The notes below the pieces were generated by a model that saw only the letters and a list, made by a program, of their open reading frames with translations, had not been told where the DNA came from and did not search any database. The position numbers were made by a program, and so were the translations under genes. From Loktanella sp. (lineage in GTDB: Bacteria; Pseudomonadota; Alphaproteobacteria; Rhodobacterales; Rhodobacteraceae): DNA of 64,000 nucleotides. Shown here one piece after another: positions 1-8,461 of this stretch. The first letter of the stretch is position 1. Every line of letters starts with the position of its first letter. The DNA lies in contig JAFPBO010000031.1 in assembly GCA_017390475.1 (NCBI GenBank), forward strand, positions 206,154-270,153, in the 5' to 3' direction.

Positions 1-559
1 CGTCGGGGTCGACGCCTTCCTTCACTGCCTCGGCGATCCGGGCGAGGCACGCAGCCTTCCCGCGCTGGCGGTCCTTCGGATAGGCGGCCCAGATTTTCTC
101 AAATCTTTCATCCACCGCCTCCGCGCGCTTGCGCGTAGGTGGTTTATGGATGGTTTTAGGGTGGTTTGGGGTCCACCGTGGACCCCGTACCCCGTCCACG
201 GTGGACCCCGTACCGGGTTCAGGCTGGACGGGGTCCACTGTGACCCCCGTCCCCTCATCGGGTTCGGCCATCGATTCCAGCGCCATCACGCGGGCCAGAA
301 CGATCCGGTAGATCACGGTGAAGCCGTTCTTGCAGGGGCGGCGCCCGGTCTCGATCAGGATACCCTCGCGCAGGAAATCGCTGATCGTCCGCTTCACGGT
401 GCTTTCGCCCAGCTCGGTGTGGCGCTGGATCGTGCCCTTGGAACACCAGATGCCTGAGCCGTCGTCGCTCGCCTTGTCGGCCAGGAACATGATGATCTGC
501 TTGCGGGCGGCGCTGCCGAACCGGCGGTCGGCGCATTCGTTCGCGACGCGCCAGCTCAT
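1..559 (-). CDS. Winged-helix (HTH_36-like) protein, partial at left edge
   Basis: The gene runs off the left end of the window; about 186 codons are visible from an ATG at 559. Residues 15-90 look like a winged helix-turn-helix, with a recognition helix near CSKGTIQRHTELGESTVKR. This is followed by a low-complexity Gly/Thr/Val/Asp/Pro stretch encoded by palindromic DNA repeats (168-247), and then a new domain containing FEKIWAAYPKDRQRGKA. Proteins of this layout are common on alphaproteobacterial islands and prophages near integrases, and some act as replication initiators. Which role applies here cannot be told because the C-terminus is missing. The gene points away from the tRNA-Arg, and two TTGTACAG boxes sit just upstream of its start. 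It was found by reading the reverse strand; no stop occurs before the window edge. Confidence 0.65.
   Translation of the reverse strand, partial: MSWRVANECADRRFGSAARKQIIMFLADKASDDGSGIWCSKGTIQRHTELGESTVKRTISDFLREGILIETGRRPCKNGFTVIYRIVLARVMALESMAEPDEGTGVTVDPVQPEPGTGSTVDGVRGPRWTPNHPKTIHKPPTRKRAEAVDERFEKIWAAYPKDRQRGKAACLARIAEAVKEGVDPD
168..247. repeat. Cluster of three palindromic GTCCAC-N-GTGGAC units
   Basis: GGGGTCCACCGTGGACCCC (168-186) is a near-perfect palindrome around a single central base. GTCCACGGTGGAC (194-206) repeats its core, and GGGGTCCACTGTGACCCC (230-247) is an imperfect third copy. All three lie inside the coding frame of the edge gene and account for its low-complexity linker. 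They may be binding sites for the encoded protein (iteron-like), or only a repetitive linker. Confidence 0.75.
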
Positions 560-594
560 GGCCGGGCCTCAGAGGGGCGGAATCGCGTCCGAGC

Positions 595-613
595 TTGTAC
601 AGGTTTTGTACAG
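595..613. promoter_or_regulatory. Paired TTGTACAG boxes upstream of the edge gene
   Basis: TTGTACAG occurs at 595-602 and again at 606-613. The copies are 11 bp apart (one helical turn) and each contains the palindrome TGTACA. They lie 36-54 bp upstream of the start of the leftward winged-helix gene, where an operator or autoregulatory site would be expected. The role is inferred from position only. Confidence 0.4.
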
Positions 614-714
614 AAATCCCGCTTTGGGCGCCCGATCTCGTTGGAAATCAGACGGGCGCTTTCGCAGTGTCCTTTGCAAGCGACTGACAAAACGCCATAT
701 TTTATTGGGTTTTT

Positions 715-791
715 TGGTGACCCCGACAGGACTCGAACCTGTAACCTGCCCCTTAGGAGGGGGCTGCTCTATCCAGTTGAGCCACGGGGCC
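715..791 (-). tRNA. tRNA-Arg (anticodon CCT)
   Basis: Read on the minus strand, the sequence folds as a cloverleaf. The 7-bp acceptor stem is GGCCCCG with CGGGGTC (one G-T pair), the D arm is present, the anticodon loop CTCCTAA gives anticodon CCT, and the T arm carries GTTCGAGTC. A CCA end is encoded at 715-717. Its 3' end faces the island-type gene to the left, the usual arrangement when an element has integrated into a tRNA gene. Confidence 0.95.
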
Positions 792-1121
792 AGCCGAGGG
801 TGTTATATCAGGCTGACAGCGACGCGACATATCAAAGTGCGGGATAGCGGACACAATGATTGTCATGCAGGCGGGGTCGCCAGTCTCTCTGGTTTGACCT
901 TGTCCTAGGCGCTCTTCAAGGCAGACGGCTGGGTTGCAGCCGCTCACGGCCCGCCCAACCGTTCTCCTTTCGCAAGATTGGTGCCTAGAAGGCCGAAGAT
1001 GCCATGATGTGCCGGAACGCACCATGTAGGCCTGCAGTGGAGATATCGCGCAGGCTTGGTGGCTGGAGGCAGGTGATCAACTCGACCGGCTCACTCTTAC
1101 TATGCACTCAGCGCACCAGGC
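792..1121. other. Intergenic stretch with no recognised gene
   Basis: About 330 bases lie between the tRNA-Arg and the end of the leftward ABC operon. The open frames here are short, and one of them runs through the tRNA. No convincing ribosome site, RNA fold or repeat was seen. Confidence 0.6.
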
Positions 1122-2225
1122 CTAGCGGATGCGCAAGCCACTCTGATCAAAAATTCGCATATTTTGAGAATCAAGACCAAGTGAGATCACGTCGTGCCGG
1201 CGTGGCCGGAAGCCATTGGGCAATTCCAGCGTACAGGCGAGCCCATCACCAATTGTGCCGTAGCAATAGGAGCTACTGCCAAGATATTCTGTGAACTCGA
1301 CCTGAAACGTCAGCCCATGCGGCGCAGGGCCATCGGTACGGATCTGGTAACGCTCCGGACGCAGGCCGAGCGTCAATGGCGTCCCGGGTGCAGGCGGGTT
1401 ACTCAGCACGGGTGCCGGGATACGGCTGCCACCCAATTCGATCTGACCACCGTTACCCATCATGGCAGGAAAGAAGTTCATCGCGGGCGATCCGATGAAA
1501 CCGGCCACAAACATGTTGTCCGGATCCTCATAAAGATCGGCAGGGGCACCCACCTGTTCGACCCGACCCGCGCGCAGCACGACGATCTTGTCGGCCAAAG
1601 TCATTGCCTCGGTCTGGTCATGGGTCACGTAGATCATCGTGATCCCCAGTTCCCGGTGCAGCCGCGCGATTTCCAGCCGCATGCCCACGCGCAACTCGGC
1701 ATCCAGATTGGACAGAGGTTCGTCGAACAGAAAAACATCAGGATTACGCACGATCGCACGCCCGATGGCCACGCGCTGGCGCTGGCCGCCGGACAACTGG
1801 CCGGGCTTGCGGTCCAGATAATCTGTCAATTGCAGCACGGCCGCCGCATCATTGACCTTTTGCGCGATCTCGGGCTTTGGCCTGCCGGCTGCCTTCAGCC
1901 CGAAACCCATATTCTGTGCCACGCTCAGATGCGGATAAAGCGCATAGGTCTGAAAGACCATGGCGATGCCTCGGTCGGACGGGTCCTTTTCCGTGACATC
2001 CGTGTCGCCGATAAAGACATCGCCAGCACTTACCTCTTCCAGCCCGGCGATCAGCCGCAGCAAGGTGGATTTGCCGCAGCCCGAGGGGCCGACGAAAACC
2101 ACGAATTCACCCGGTTCGATCGTCAGGCTGATATCCTTCAGCACCTCGACCGCGCCAAATGATTTATGCAGCCGCCGCAGCGTGACGCCCGCAGTCTGTC
2201 GATTGCCGATATCCTGTAATGCCAT
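1122..2225 (-). CDS. Sugar ABC transporter ATP-binding protein (MalK/UgpC type)
   Basis: This is the ATPase of a carbohydrate importer. Counting from ATG 2225, Walker A is GPSGCGKST (46-54), the Q-loop is Q92, the signature is LSGGQ (144-148) and Walker B is FLFDEP (165-170). The H-loop lies in YVTHDQTEAM, and a C-terminal OB/TOBE domain is typical of MalK/UgpC proteins. It is the last gene of the operon with the SBP, two permeases and GH127 hydrolase. The start at 2225 is chosen because GGGAGG lies about 10 nt upstream; an ATG at 2234 overlapping the previous stop (ATGA) is the alternative. It is very similar to the smo ATPase at 10831-11835. The ligand is inferred to be an arabinofuranose-containing sugar, from the hydrolase only. 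Confidence 0.93.
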   Translation of the reverse strand: MALQDIGNRQTAGVTLRRLHKSFGAVEVLKDISLTIEPGEFVVFVGPSGCGKSTLLRLIAGLEEVSAGDVFIGDTDVTEKDPSDRGIAMVFQTYALYPHLSVAQNMGFGLKAAGRPKPEIAQKVNDAAAVLQLTDYLDRKPGQLSGGQRQRVAIGRAIVRNPDVFLFDEPLSNLDAELRVGMRLEIARLHRELGITMIYVTHDQTEAMTLADKIVVLRAGRVEQVGAPADLYEDPDNMFVAGFIGSPAMNFFPAMMGNGGQIELGGSRIPAPVLSNPPAPGTPLTLGLRPERYQIRTDGPAPHGLTFQVEFTEYLGSSSYCYGTIGDGLACTLELPNGFRPRRHDVISLGLDSQNMRIFDQSGLRIR

Positions 2226-2230
2226 ATCTC

Positions 2231-4147
2231 TCATACCTCCCGCCTGACCCATGTCAGCATCGCACCCGGTTCCCGGTTGTCCCAGACATGATAGGGAATC
2301 GCGGTCAGATCTGTCTCGCGCCGCCGCGGCGGCATCGCCTGATACAGCGTGTCATTCTGCGCAGTCTCGCGCAGGGCCGGGGCAGACAGGCGGATGATGC
2401 CACCAAGCTCGCCCGATGGTGCAGCCGTCAGCGGTGCATCATCGGGCAGAATGACAGAGTTGAGGTCGGCACCATTATCCACCTCTTCCAGACAATAGAC
2501 GAAAGGCCCGCACATCAATGCGGTGCGGCCCTGATCCACCGATACTTTCGGATAGGCAAAGACCCGGCGCGGCGACAGATCCAGCACAAGCGCGACTTTA
2601 TCCCCTCCCTGCCAGCACCGGTCGATGCGGATATAGCCCGCCTGCGGTTCTGCGGTGATCGTTTCGCCATTCACGGTGACGCTGGCGGATTTGGCCCAGC
2701 CGGGGATACGCAGGGAAAGCGTGAAATGGCGCGGCTGGTCAGCTTCCACCTTGATCATGATCGCGCCGTCGTTAGGATAATCGGTGATCTGTTCCAATGT
2801 CACCGGACCGTCAGCCAGAGCGATCTCGGCTCGGCTGGCGTTATACAGATGCACGGCGATCTCATTCTCGGACACGCCATAGAAATAGGACCCGATCGAA
2901 GCCACCAGCCGCGAAATATTCGGCGGGCAGCACGGGCAGCGATGCCAGGTCCAGCGGTGATGATCTCCCAGGCTTTCCAACGGGTTATCGTAAAAGAACT
3001 TGGTCCCATCCAGCGACAGCCCGGCCAAAGCGTTGTTATACAGCGCCTGTTCCATGATATCGGCAAAGCGCCCATCCGGGCCGCGCCCGAGCATCCGGCT
3101 GGCCCAGAACACAAGCGCCACGGCGGCGCAGGTTTCGGCATAGGCGGTCGCATTAGGCAGGTCATAGTCAAAGGTCAGACCTTCGTTCTGCGCCGAGGGA
3201 CCAAAGCCGCCGTGGATATACAGATTGCGGTCCACCAGATGCGACCAGAGTGTTTCCAAAGGCTTGGTCAGCGTGTCATCGCCAAATTCGGTCGCGACAT
3301 CGGCCATACCGGCGTAAAGATAGGCGGCGCGCACGGCATGGCCCACGACCTTGTCCTGTTCGCGCACCGGTTTATGCGCCTGGCAATATTCCAGCGTGCC
3401 GAAGTGAAAGCCGCCTTCCTTTTCATTGCGCCGCTTGGCCTCTTCTTCGAAATAATTTGGCTGCTGGCCGCGCTGATCGACGAAATATTTCGCCAGATCA
3501 AGATAGCGCTGTTCGCCGGTGACCCGGCCCAATTTGACCAAGGCCAGTTCCAGTTCCGGATGGCCGGGATAGCCTTTCAACTGGTTGTCACCCGGCCCAA
3601 AAACCTGCCCGATATGATCGGCATAGCGGCACATGATATCGAGAAACTTGCGCTTTCCGGTGGCGTGGAAATAGGCGACCGCGCCTTCGATCAGATGGCC
3701 CGCGTTGTAAAGCTCGTGCCGGTCGCGCAGGTTGGTCCAGCGCTGGCCCGGCTCGATCCGGATATACCATGAATTGAGGTATCCATCGTCCTGTTGCAGC
3801 CTGCCATAGGCGTCGATCACATCGTCAACCAATGCCTCCAACTCTGCGTCGGGTTTGTGGTTCAGCGCATAGGCGGCGGTTTCGATGGATTTGCCGAAAT
3901 CGCTGTCCCAGAACATCTGGGTCGTGACGGTGTTGCTGTGCTGGAACGGGATCACCAGACCGGGGTTCGGAAGTTCAGGATCGACCTGATCCAGCATCCA
4001 GGCCTCAATGCAGCGCTCAAACAATGTGCGCGCAGTTACAGTGCTGATCGTGTCCATGCGCGGGCCGAAAAAGCCCCCGACCTTTATTTTATCAACGGAA
4101 AGCGGGCGGAATTTTGCGCCGGTGGGGTTTTGCTTAGGGGATGTCAT
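2231..4147 (-). CDS. GH127 beta-L-arabinofuranosidase-like glycoside hydrolase
   Basis: This 638-residue protein is of the GH127 (former DUF1680) family, whose known members remove non-reducing beta-L-arabinofuranose using a cysteine nucleophile held by zinc. The residues expected for the active site are visible: E322 (in NEGLTFDYDLPN, general acid), E338 and C340 (in YAETC), and the Cys pair C406/C407 in CPCCPPN, the second cluster holding the nucleophile. No signal peptide is seen, so it should act in the cytoplasm on imported oligosaccharides. It sits between the permease gene (19-bp gap) and the ATPase gene of the same operon. The length matches characterised family members. The exact glycosidic substrate is inferred, because the family is broader than the few tested enzymes. 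Confidence 0.88.
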   Translation of the reverse strand: MTSPKQNPTGAKFRPLSVDKIKVGGFFGPRMDTISTVTARTLFERCIEAWMLDQVDPELPNPGLVIPFQHSNTVTTQMFWDSDFGKSIETAAYALNHKPDAELEALVDDVIDAYGRLQQDDGYLNSWYIRIEPGQRWTNLRDRHELYNAGHLIEGAVAYFHATGKRKFLDIMCRYADHIGQVFGPGDNQLKGYPGHPELELALVKLGRVTGEQRYLDLAKYFVDQRGQQPNYFEEEAKRRNEKEGGFHFGTLEYCQAHKPVREQDKVVGHAVRAAYLYAGMADVATEFGDDTLTKPLETLWSHLVDRNLYIHGGFGPSAQNEGLTFDYDLPNATAYAETCAAVALVFWASRMLGRGPDGRFADIMEQALYNNALAGLSLDGTKFFYDNPLESLGDHHRWTWHRCPCCPPNISRLVASIGSYFYGVSENEIAVHLYNASRAEIALADGPVTLEQITDYPNDGAIMIKVEADQPRHFTLSLRIPGWAKSASVTVNGETITAEPQAGYIRIDRCWQGGDKVALVLDLSPRRVFAYPKVSVDQGRTALMCGPFVYCLEEVDNGADLNSVILPDDAPLTAAPSGELGGIIRLSAPALRETAQNDTLYQAMPPRRRETDLTAIPYHVWDNREPGAMLTWVRREV

Positions 4148-4165
4148 GTCAGTCTTTCGGTCTGG

Positions 4166-5047
4166 TTACTTCACCGCGCCAGCCGTCAGGCCGCGGATGT
4201 AAGAGCGTTGCAGGATAAGAAATAGGATCAGGCAGGGGATCATCATGACGGTCACGCCCGCCTGAACGGCACCCCAGTCGATCGCCCCATAGCGGCCAGA
4301 GCGTACCGCGGTCATCAGCACCGGTAGGGTGAATTTGTCCTGATCAGAAAGCAGCACAAGGGCCGCCAGAAATTCGTTCCAGGCGTTGAGAAAGGCAAAC
4401 AGCCCCGATGTGACCATACCTGGAAGGACCAGCGGCACCATCACCTGCCACAGCAGGCGCATACCTTTGATGCCGTCGATGCGGGCGGCCTCTTCAATCT
4501 CTTGCGGGACGGAATCGAAGGCGTTCTTCATCATGAAAACGGAAAACGGCAGTTGCAGCGTCGTGTAGACAAGTATTAGGCCGAACAGCGAATTCTGCAG
4601 TCCCAGATTGGCCAGCAGCAGAAACAGGGGCGTCAGGATTGACTGGAACGGGATCATGATGGTGGAAAGGATCAGGATAAAGGCCAGCGGTTTGAACGGG
4701 AACCGGAACCGCGAAAACCCGTACCCTGCCAGCAACGCCACAGCCACGGTGAGCGCAGCAGTGCCGATGGCGACGATAGCCGAATTGGCCGTATAGTGCA
4801 GGATCGACTGGCCGAAGTTTTCCAACCTGATATAGTTTTCAAACGTTGCATTATCGCCCGGCCATGGCGGGATCGGCGGCTGCATCGATACCGCCGTGGG
4901 CCGAAAACTGGCGAGCGTGACCCAGATCAGCGGCACCAGAAAGATTGCAGCAACCAACACGGCGGTGACGTGAAACAGGATACGGTGCCCACTGATGCGA
5001 CCGCCACGGGCGGTGGGTGCAGCTTGTTGCAAATCGATAGCGGTCAT
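4166..5047 (-). CDS. Carbohydrate ABC transporter permease (MalG type)
   Basis: This is an inner-membrane permease of the CUT1 family, the MalG-like partner. It has about six hydrophobic segments and the EAA loop EEAARIDGIKGMRLLWQVMV, which contacts the ATPase. The start ATG at 5047 overlaps the stop of the upstream permease (ATGA) and is preceded by AAAGGAG; a longer reading from 5077 has no support. It ends LTAGAVK, as is usual for this subunit. It works with the permease at 5044-5970, the SBP at 6022-7287 and the ATPase at 1122-2225. Confidence 0.93.
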   Translation of the reverse strand: MTAIDLQQAAPTARGGRISGHRILFHVTAVLVAAIFLVPLIWVTLASFRPTAVSMQPPIPPWPGDNATFENYIRLENFGQSILHYTANSAIVAIGTAALTVAVALLAGYGFSRFRFPFKPLAFILILSTIMIPFQSILTPLFLLLANLGLQNSLFGLILVYTTLQLPFSVFMMKNAFDSVPQEIEEAARIDGIKGMRLLWQVMVPLVLPGMVTSGLFAFLNAWNEFLAALVLLSDQDKFTLPVLMTAVRSGRYGAIDWGAVQAGVTVMMIPCLILFLILQRSYIRGLTAGAVK

Positions 5048-5970
5048 TTTGCGGCTCCTTTGTCGCGCAGCAGGCAAAGCTGGATCGCCGACAGCACCAT
5101 CAGGATCACCAACAAGACCACTGACAGCGCCGAGCCATAGCCCAGCCGGAACGACACGAAGCTTTCGTTGAATATCTTGTAGACAGCTGTGACCGTCTGA
5201 TTGCGCGGCCCGCCATTGAGGATGATATAAAACTGATCAAAAGCCAGCATCGACCCCGACACACAAAGCACCAGCGCCAGCGCAAAGGGCTGCCGGATCA
5301 GTGGCATGGTGATCCAGCGGAACCGCTGGAACCAGCTTGCGCCGTCGATCCGCGCGGCCTCTTCATAATCGGATGGAATGGATTGCAGCCCGCTCATCAG
5401 GATGACCATGTAGAACCCGGCCATCTTCCACACCACCATCACCGTGACGGACCAGAACGCCGTATCAAAATGCGCCAGCAGATTGACCCGCCGGTCGGTC
5501 ATGCCCAGCATCTGCGCTGCGGGTGAAAACAACCCGGCATCCACATTCGACAACCAGGCCCAGAGCAAAGAGGCCGAGGCAAAGCCGGTCACGACCGGCA
5601 GGAAATAGATCGTGCGATAAAATGCAATCGCCCGGCCCTGTGACTGCACCATCAGCGCCAGCCCCATGGCCACCCCCAGCAGGCCGATGGTCACCACCAC
5701 CGTGTAATGCGCTGTGAACCGCATCGCGTTCCAGAAACCGGCATCCCCCCACATCCGGTCATAGTTAGCCAGACCGATCCAGCGCGGATTACCCAACAGC
5801 GGCCAGTCATGCAGCGACATCCAGACCGTCATGCCTAGCGGCACCAGAAAGAATACCGCGACCAGCGCCAGCGCGGGCAGGACATAGACCAACCCATGCC
5901 ACCCGGCGCGTCGTGGCTTGCGCGGGGTCGGGGGAGCATGATCAGCAGTAGAGGTGGAGGTGACAGTCAT
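5044..5970 (-). CDS. Carbohydrate ABC transporter permease (MalF/UgpA type)
   Basis: This is an inner-membrane permease of the CUT1 family. A short, basic, proline-containing cytoplasmic N-terminus precedes the first hydrophobic helix (VLPALALVAVFFLVPLGM), with further helices and the EAA loop EEAARIDGASWFQRFRWITM. The ATG at 5970 is chosen because AAGGAT lies about 8 nt upstream. It overlaps the next permease by 4 bp, so the two subunits are translationally coupled. A strong stem-loop lies between it and the binding-protein gene. Confidence 0.92.
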   Translation of the reverse strand: MTVTSTSTADHAPPTPRKPRRAGWHGLVYVLPALALVAVFFLVPLGMTVWMSLHDWPLLGNPRWIGLANYDRMWGDAGFWNAMRFTAHYTVVVTIGLLGVAMGLALMVQSQGRAIAFYRTIYFLPVVTGFASASLLWAWLSNVDAGLFSPAAQMLGMTDRRVNLLAHFDTAFWSVTVMVVWKMAGFYMVILMSGLQSIPSDYEEAARIDGASWFQRFRWITMPLIRQPFALALVLCVSGSMLAFDQFYIILNGGPRNQTVTAVYKIFNESFVSFRLGYGSALSVVLLVILMVLSAIQLCLLRDKGAAK

Positions 5971-5990
5971 CACATGATCCTTGGGGAAGT

Positions 5991-6014
5991 GGCGGGCGCG
6001 CAATAGCGCCCGCC
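5991..6014. promoter_or_regulatory. Stem-loop between binding-protein and permease genes
   Basis: GGCGGGCGC (5991-5999) pairs perfectly with GCGCCCGCC (6006-6014) around a 6-nt loop. It lies just after the binding-protein stop, inside the operon, with no T-tract. This position fits an mRNA 3'-stabilising or partial-termination element that keeps binding protein in excess over permease. Confidence 0.7.
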
Positions 6015-6021
6015 GGTATGC

Positions 6022-7287
6022 TCAATAGGCGGCATCGATGATGGCCTGCATTTCGGCCTGACCGTCTTCGATGGCCTGCATCATTTCTTCTTCACTCTCG
6101 GCAAAGAAGGCGCGGTTCAGCGTCGTGATCCACGGCCCGTTGCGCGAATTGATGATATCATTAAAGACGGTGGTATAGGGTGTGCGCCCGTTCGCCATCG
6201 CCTCGGCCGAGATCAGATAACGTTCGTCCAGACCTTCGAATACGTCTTCAGCCAGATCGCTGCGCACCGGCACGGCGCCGTTGGCCACAAGGATCTGCTG
6301 TCCTTCAAGCGAATAGGCAAATTCAATGAAAGCTTCGATTGCGGGGATCTTGCTGTCATCGGTCCCGGCTGAAATGACAAAGTTGTCACCGCCGGCAAAG
6401 CTGGAAAACTGCCCCTCGTCCTGGCCCGGCAGGAAGGCCACACCATAGTTCAGATCGGGGTAATTGTTGTTCAGCGCGCCGATGGCAAACGACCCCGATG
6501 GCGAAATCCCGACATTGCCATTGGCAAAGGCGGCAAAGAAATTCGCGCCGCTGTCGGTCTGCGACCCGGCAGGCACCAGCCCTTCGTTCACCATGCCACG
6601 GTAAAAATCGATGGCCGCCACGGTTCCATCGGAATCGAGCATCGCGGTACGACCATCTTCGGACAACATGCTGTCGCCAGTAGCCCAGATCAGCGGTGCA
6701 AAGGTAAAGATGTTGCAACCGCCGCAATTGCCAGAGAAATAGAAACCATAGGTTTCATCCCCCAGCTCGGAAATCGCGCTGGCATGATCCGCGATCTCGG
6801 CCCATGTGGTTGGCCCGGCTTCCGGGTCAAGGCCGACCTGTTCGTACAGGTCCTTGTTCCACAACAAAAAGCTGGCATCGCCCGAAAAGGGAACGCCGAA
6901 GATACGGTCATTCACCGTGCCGACCGACAGATGCGCTGGCGACAGGCTGTCAAAATAGGGCAGGCCTTGTGCGAAGTCGGTCATGTCGCGCAATTGCCCG
7001 GCTTCGGCAAAGGCAGGTGTATAGATCAGGTCAAGCGAGAGCGCATCAGGGGCGGAGCCGCCCGCGCTGGCGATGGCATAGCGCTGCACCAATTCGTCGA
7101 CCGGAACAATCTGAAGATTTGCCTCATGTTCGCCCATGGCATTGAACGCCTCGACCAGTGGCGGCATGAATTCGGACCCGTCCGACCGAACCCACAGCGA
7201 GAATGTCTCGGCCGCGCCGATCCCTGGCAGGGCCCCCAAGCCAAGTGTCGCAAGTGCGAAACTGCTGGTGAGTGTACGAAAGTTCAT
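6022..7287 (-). CDS. Extracellular sugar-binding protein of ABC transporter
   Basis: This is a periplasmic solute-binding protein of the family-1 sugar type, 421 residues. It starts with a typical Sec signal (hydrophobic core LATLGLGALPGIGAA). Mature-region hallmarks include the aromatic and acidic lobe residues and the hinge-like segment VPFSGDASFLLWNKDLYEQV, plus GGDNFVISAGT. GGGAGGAAG lies just upstream of the ATG at 7287. It is the first gene of the minus-strand operon and lies behind an operator-like word at 7327-7346. Its ligand is unknown; the GH127 enzyme downstream suggests a beta-arabinofuranosyl sugar. Confidence 0.92.
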   Translation of the reverse strand: MNFRTLTSSFALATLGLGALPGIGAAETFSLWVRSDGSEFMPPLVEAFNAMGEHEANLQIVPVDELVQRYAIASAGGSAPDALSLDLIYTPAFAEAGQLRDMTDFAQGLPYFDSLSPAHLSVGTVNDRIFGVPFSGDASFLLWNKDLYEQVGLDPEAGPTTWAEIADHASAISELGDETYGFYFSGNCGGCNIFTFAPLIWATGDSMLSEDGRTAMLDSDGTVAAIDFYRGMVNEGLVPAGSQTDSGANFFAAFANGNVGISPSGSFAIGALNNNYPDLNYGVAFLPGQDEGQFSSFAGGDNFVISAGTDDSKIPAIEAFIEFAYSLEGQQILVANGAVPVRSDLAEDVFEGLDERYLISAEAMANGRTPYTTVFNDIINSRNGPWITTLNRAFFAESEEEMMQAIEDGQAEMQAIIDAAY

Positions 7288-7326
7288 TTGTCTTCCTCCC
7301 TAAGTGACGCCCCCCAGGATTGAGAG

Positions 7327-7346
7327 AACGTTTGCGCAAATACGTT
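7327..7346. promoter_or_regulatory. LacI-type operator candidate before the sugar ABC operon
   Basis: AACGTTTGCGCAAATACGTT is nearly palindromic around TTTGCGCAAA, with AACG and CGTT ends, in the style of LacI/PurR-family sites. It lies about 40 bp upstream of the binding-protein start. Its first 13 bases recur exactly at 8462-8474, upstream of the adjacent LacI-family gene. Confidence 0.65.
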
Positions 7347-7376
7347 AAAAAGTCTCCTCGCTTTTCAACGCAAGTC

Positions 7377-8402
7377 TTATACAGCGATGTCGGTGCTAAG
7401 CGCACCGCATGACTGCCGGATGACAAGGCGGCTTGGCGTGTGCGTCAGGCCGCTTGCGACCTCGCGCCCGTCGATCAGGTCCAGCAGGCACAGGCCCGCC
7501 TGCCGCCCCAGTTCCACAAGCCCCATATCAATGGTGGTCAGCGGCGGTCGTGTGGCTGCCGCGAAAATCTCCCAGTTATCAAAACCGACTATAGCGACAT
7601 CATCGGGAACGCCGACGCCCAGATGGGTCAGCCCATCGATCATGCCCCGCGCAATTTGATCATTGCCGCAAAAGATCGCATCGGGGGCATCCGCGCCCGG
7701 CTTGCCATCGAAAAGCTGCAGCGCCAGATCAAAACCATGCTGTTCGGACCATGCACCAAAGATCGGATCACCCCAGTGCGCCGCGCCCATATCGGACAGC
7801 GTCCGGACATAGCTTTCCGCGCGGATGCGGGCGGCCGCAAAGGCGGCTGGCCCGGTGACATGTGCAATTCTGCGGCGGCCAAGGTCCAGCAGATGCTGGG
7901 TGGCGATCCGCGCACCGCCATCATCATCGGGAACAAAGCCAATCCCATCGTCGTCGCAGGCTGACATCACATGGACCGTCGGGATGCCAGACTTCAACAG
8001 GCCGGCATGAGGCGCGCGATCAATACGTTTGCCAGCAAGGATCAACCCATCAACTTGCCGGTCTTCCAGTGATTGCAGGTTGATACGGGCAAGCTCTGGA
8101 TCATCCTGATATGACGCGAGCAGAACCGACACGCCACGGTCAACCACAGCGTTGGCAAGACCCGCAGCCACAGGCAGGGTGAAGCGGCCATAGGTGTCAT
8201 TGGTCAGCAGCCCCAAGGTAAATGACCGTCCGCCAACCAGCCCTTTAGCGATGGAATTCGGCCGATATTTCAGGGTCGTAGCCGCATCCTGCACCCGGGT
8301 CCGCGTTTCTGCAGCCATCCTGCCTTCGCCATTAAGGGCACGCGAAGCCGTAGTGACACTGACCCCCGCTAATGACGCGACATCGCGAATGGTGACCCGC
8401 AA
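7377..8402 (-). CDS. LacI-family transcriptional regulator of the arabinofuranoside operon
   Basis: This is a sugar-responsive repressor. An N-terminal LacI helix-turn-helix (VTIRDVASLAGVSVTTASRA, residues 3-22) is followed by a hinge helix and a periplasmic-binding-protein-like ligand domain, ending with a segment like TTIDMGLVELGRQAG. The start is read as TTG at 8402 because GGGAGG lies 8 nt before it and LacI proteins usually begin right at the helix-turn-helix; a longer reading to 8474 adds an unrelated tail that crosses the operator. Both this gene and the transporter operon next to it carry the same 13-bp word upstream, implying autoregulation plus control of the ABC genes. Confidence 0.9.
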   Translation of the reverse strand: MRVTIRDVASLAGVSVTTASRALNGEGRMAAETRTRVQDAATTLKYRPNSIAKGLVGGRSFTLGLLTNDTYGRFTLPVAAGLANAVVDRGVSVLLASYQDDPELARINLQSLEDRQVDGLILAGKRIDRAPHAGLLKSGIPTVHVMSACDDDGIGFVPDDDGGARIATQHLLDLGRRRIAHVTGPAAFAAARIRAESYVRTLSDMGAAHWGDPIFGAWSEQHGFDLALQLFDGKPGADAPDAIFCGNDQIARGMIDGLTHLGVGVPDDVAIVGFDNWEIFAAATRPPLTTIDMGLVELGRQAGLCLLDLIDGREVASGLTHTPSRLVIRQSCGALSTDIAV

Positions 8403-8461
8403 AATGCAATCCTCCCTGTCAATCGTTACCCCGCCTGACAAAAGATCGTCAGATTTGAGAT

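Noticed and set aside
318-908. Rightward frame of 196 codons near the left edge
   Set aside because: It runs through the whole tRNA-Arg gene and antisense to the winged-helix gene, and has no family features.
2219-3772. Long rightward frame opposite the GH127 gene
   Set aside because: It is an antisense shadow; the minus-strand frame holds a complete known family with active-site residues.
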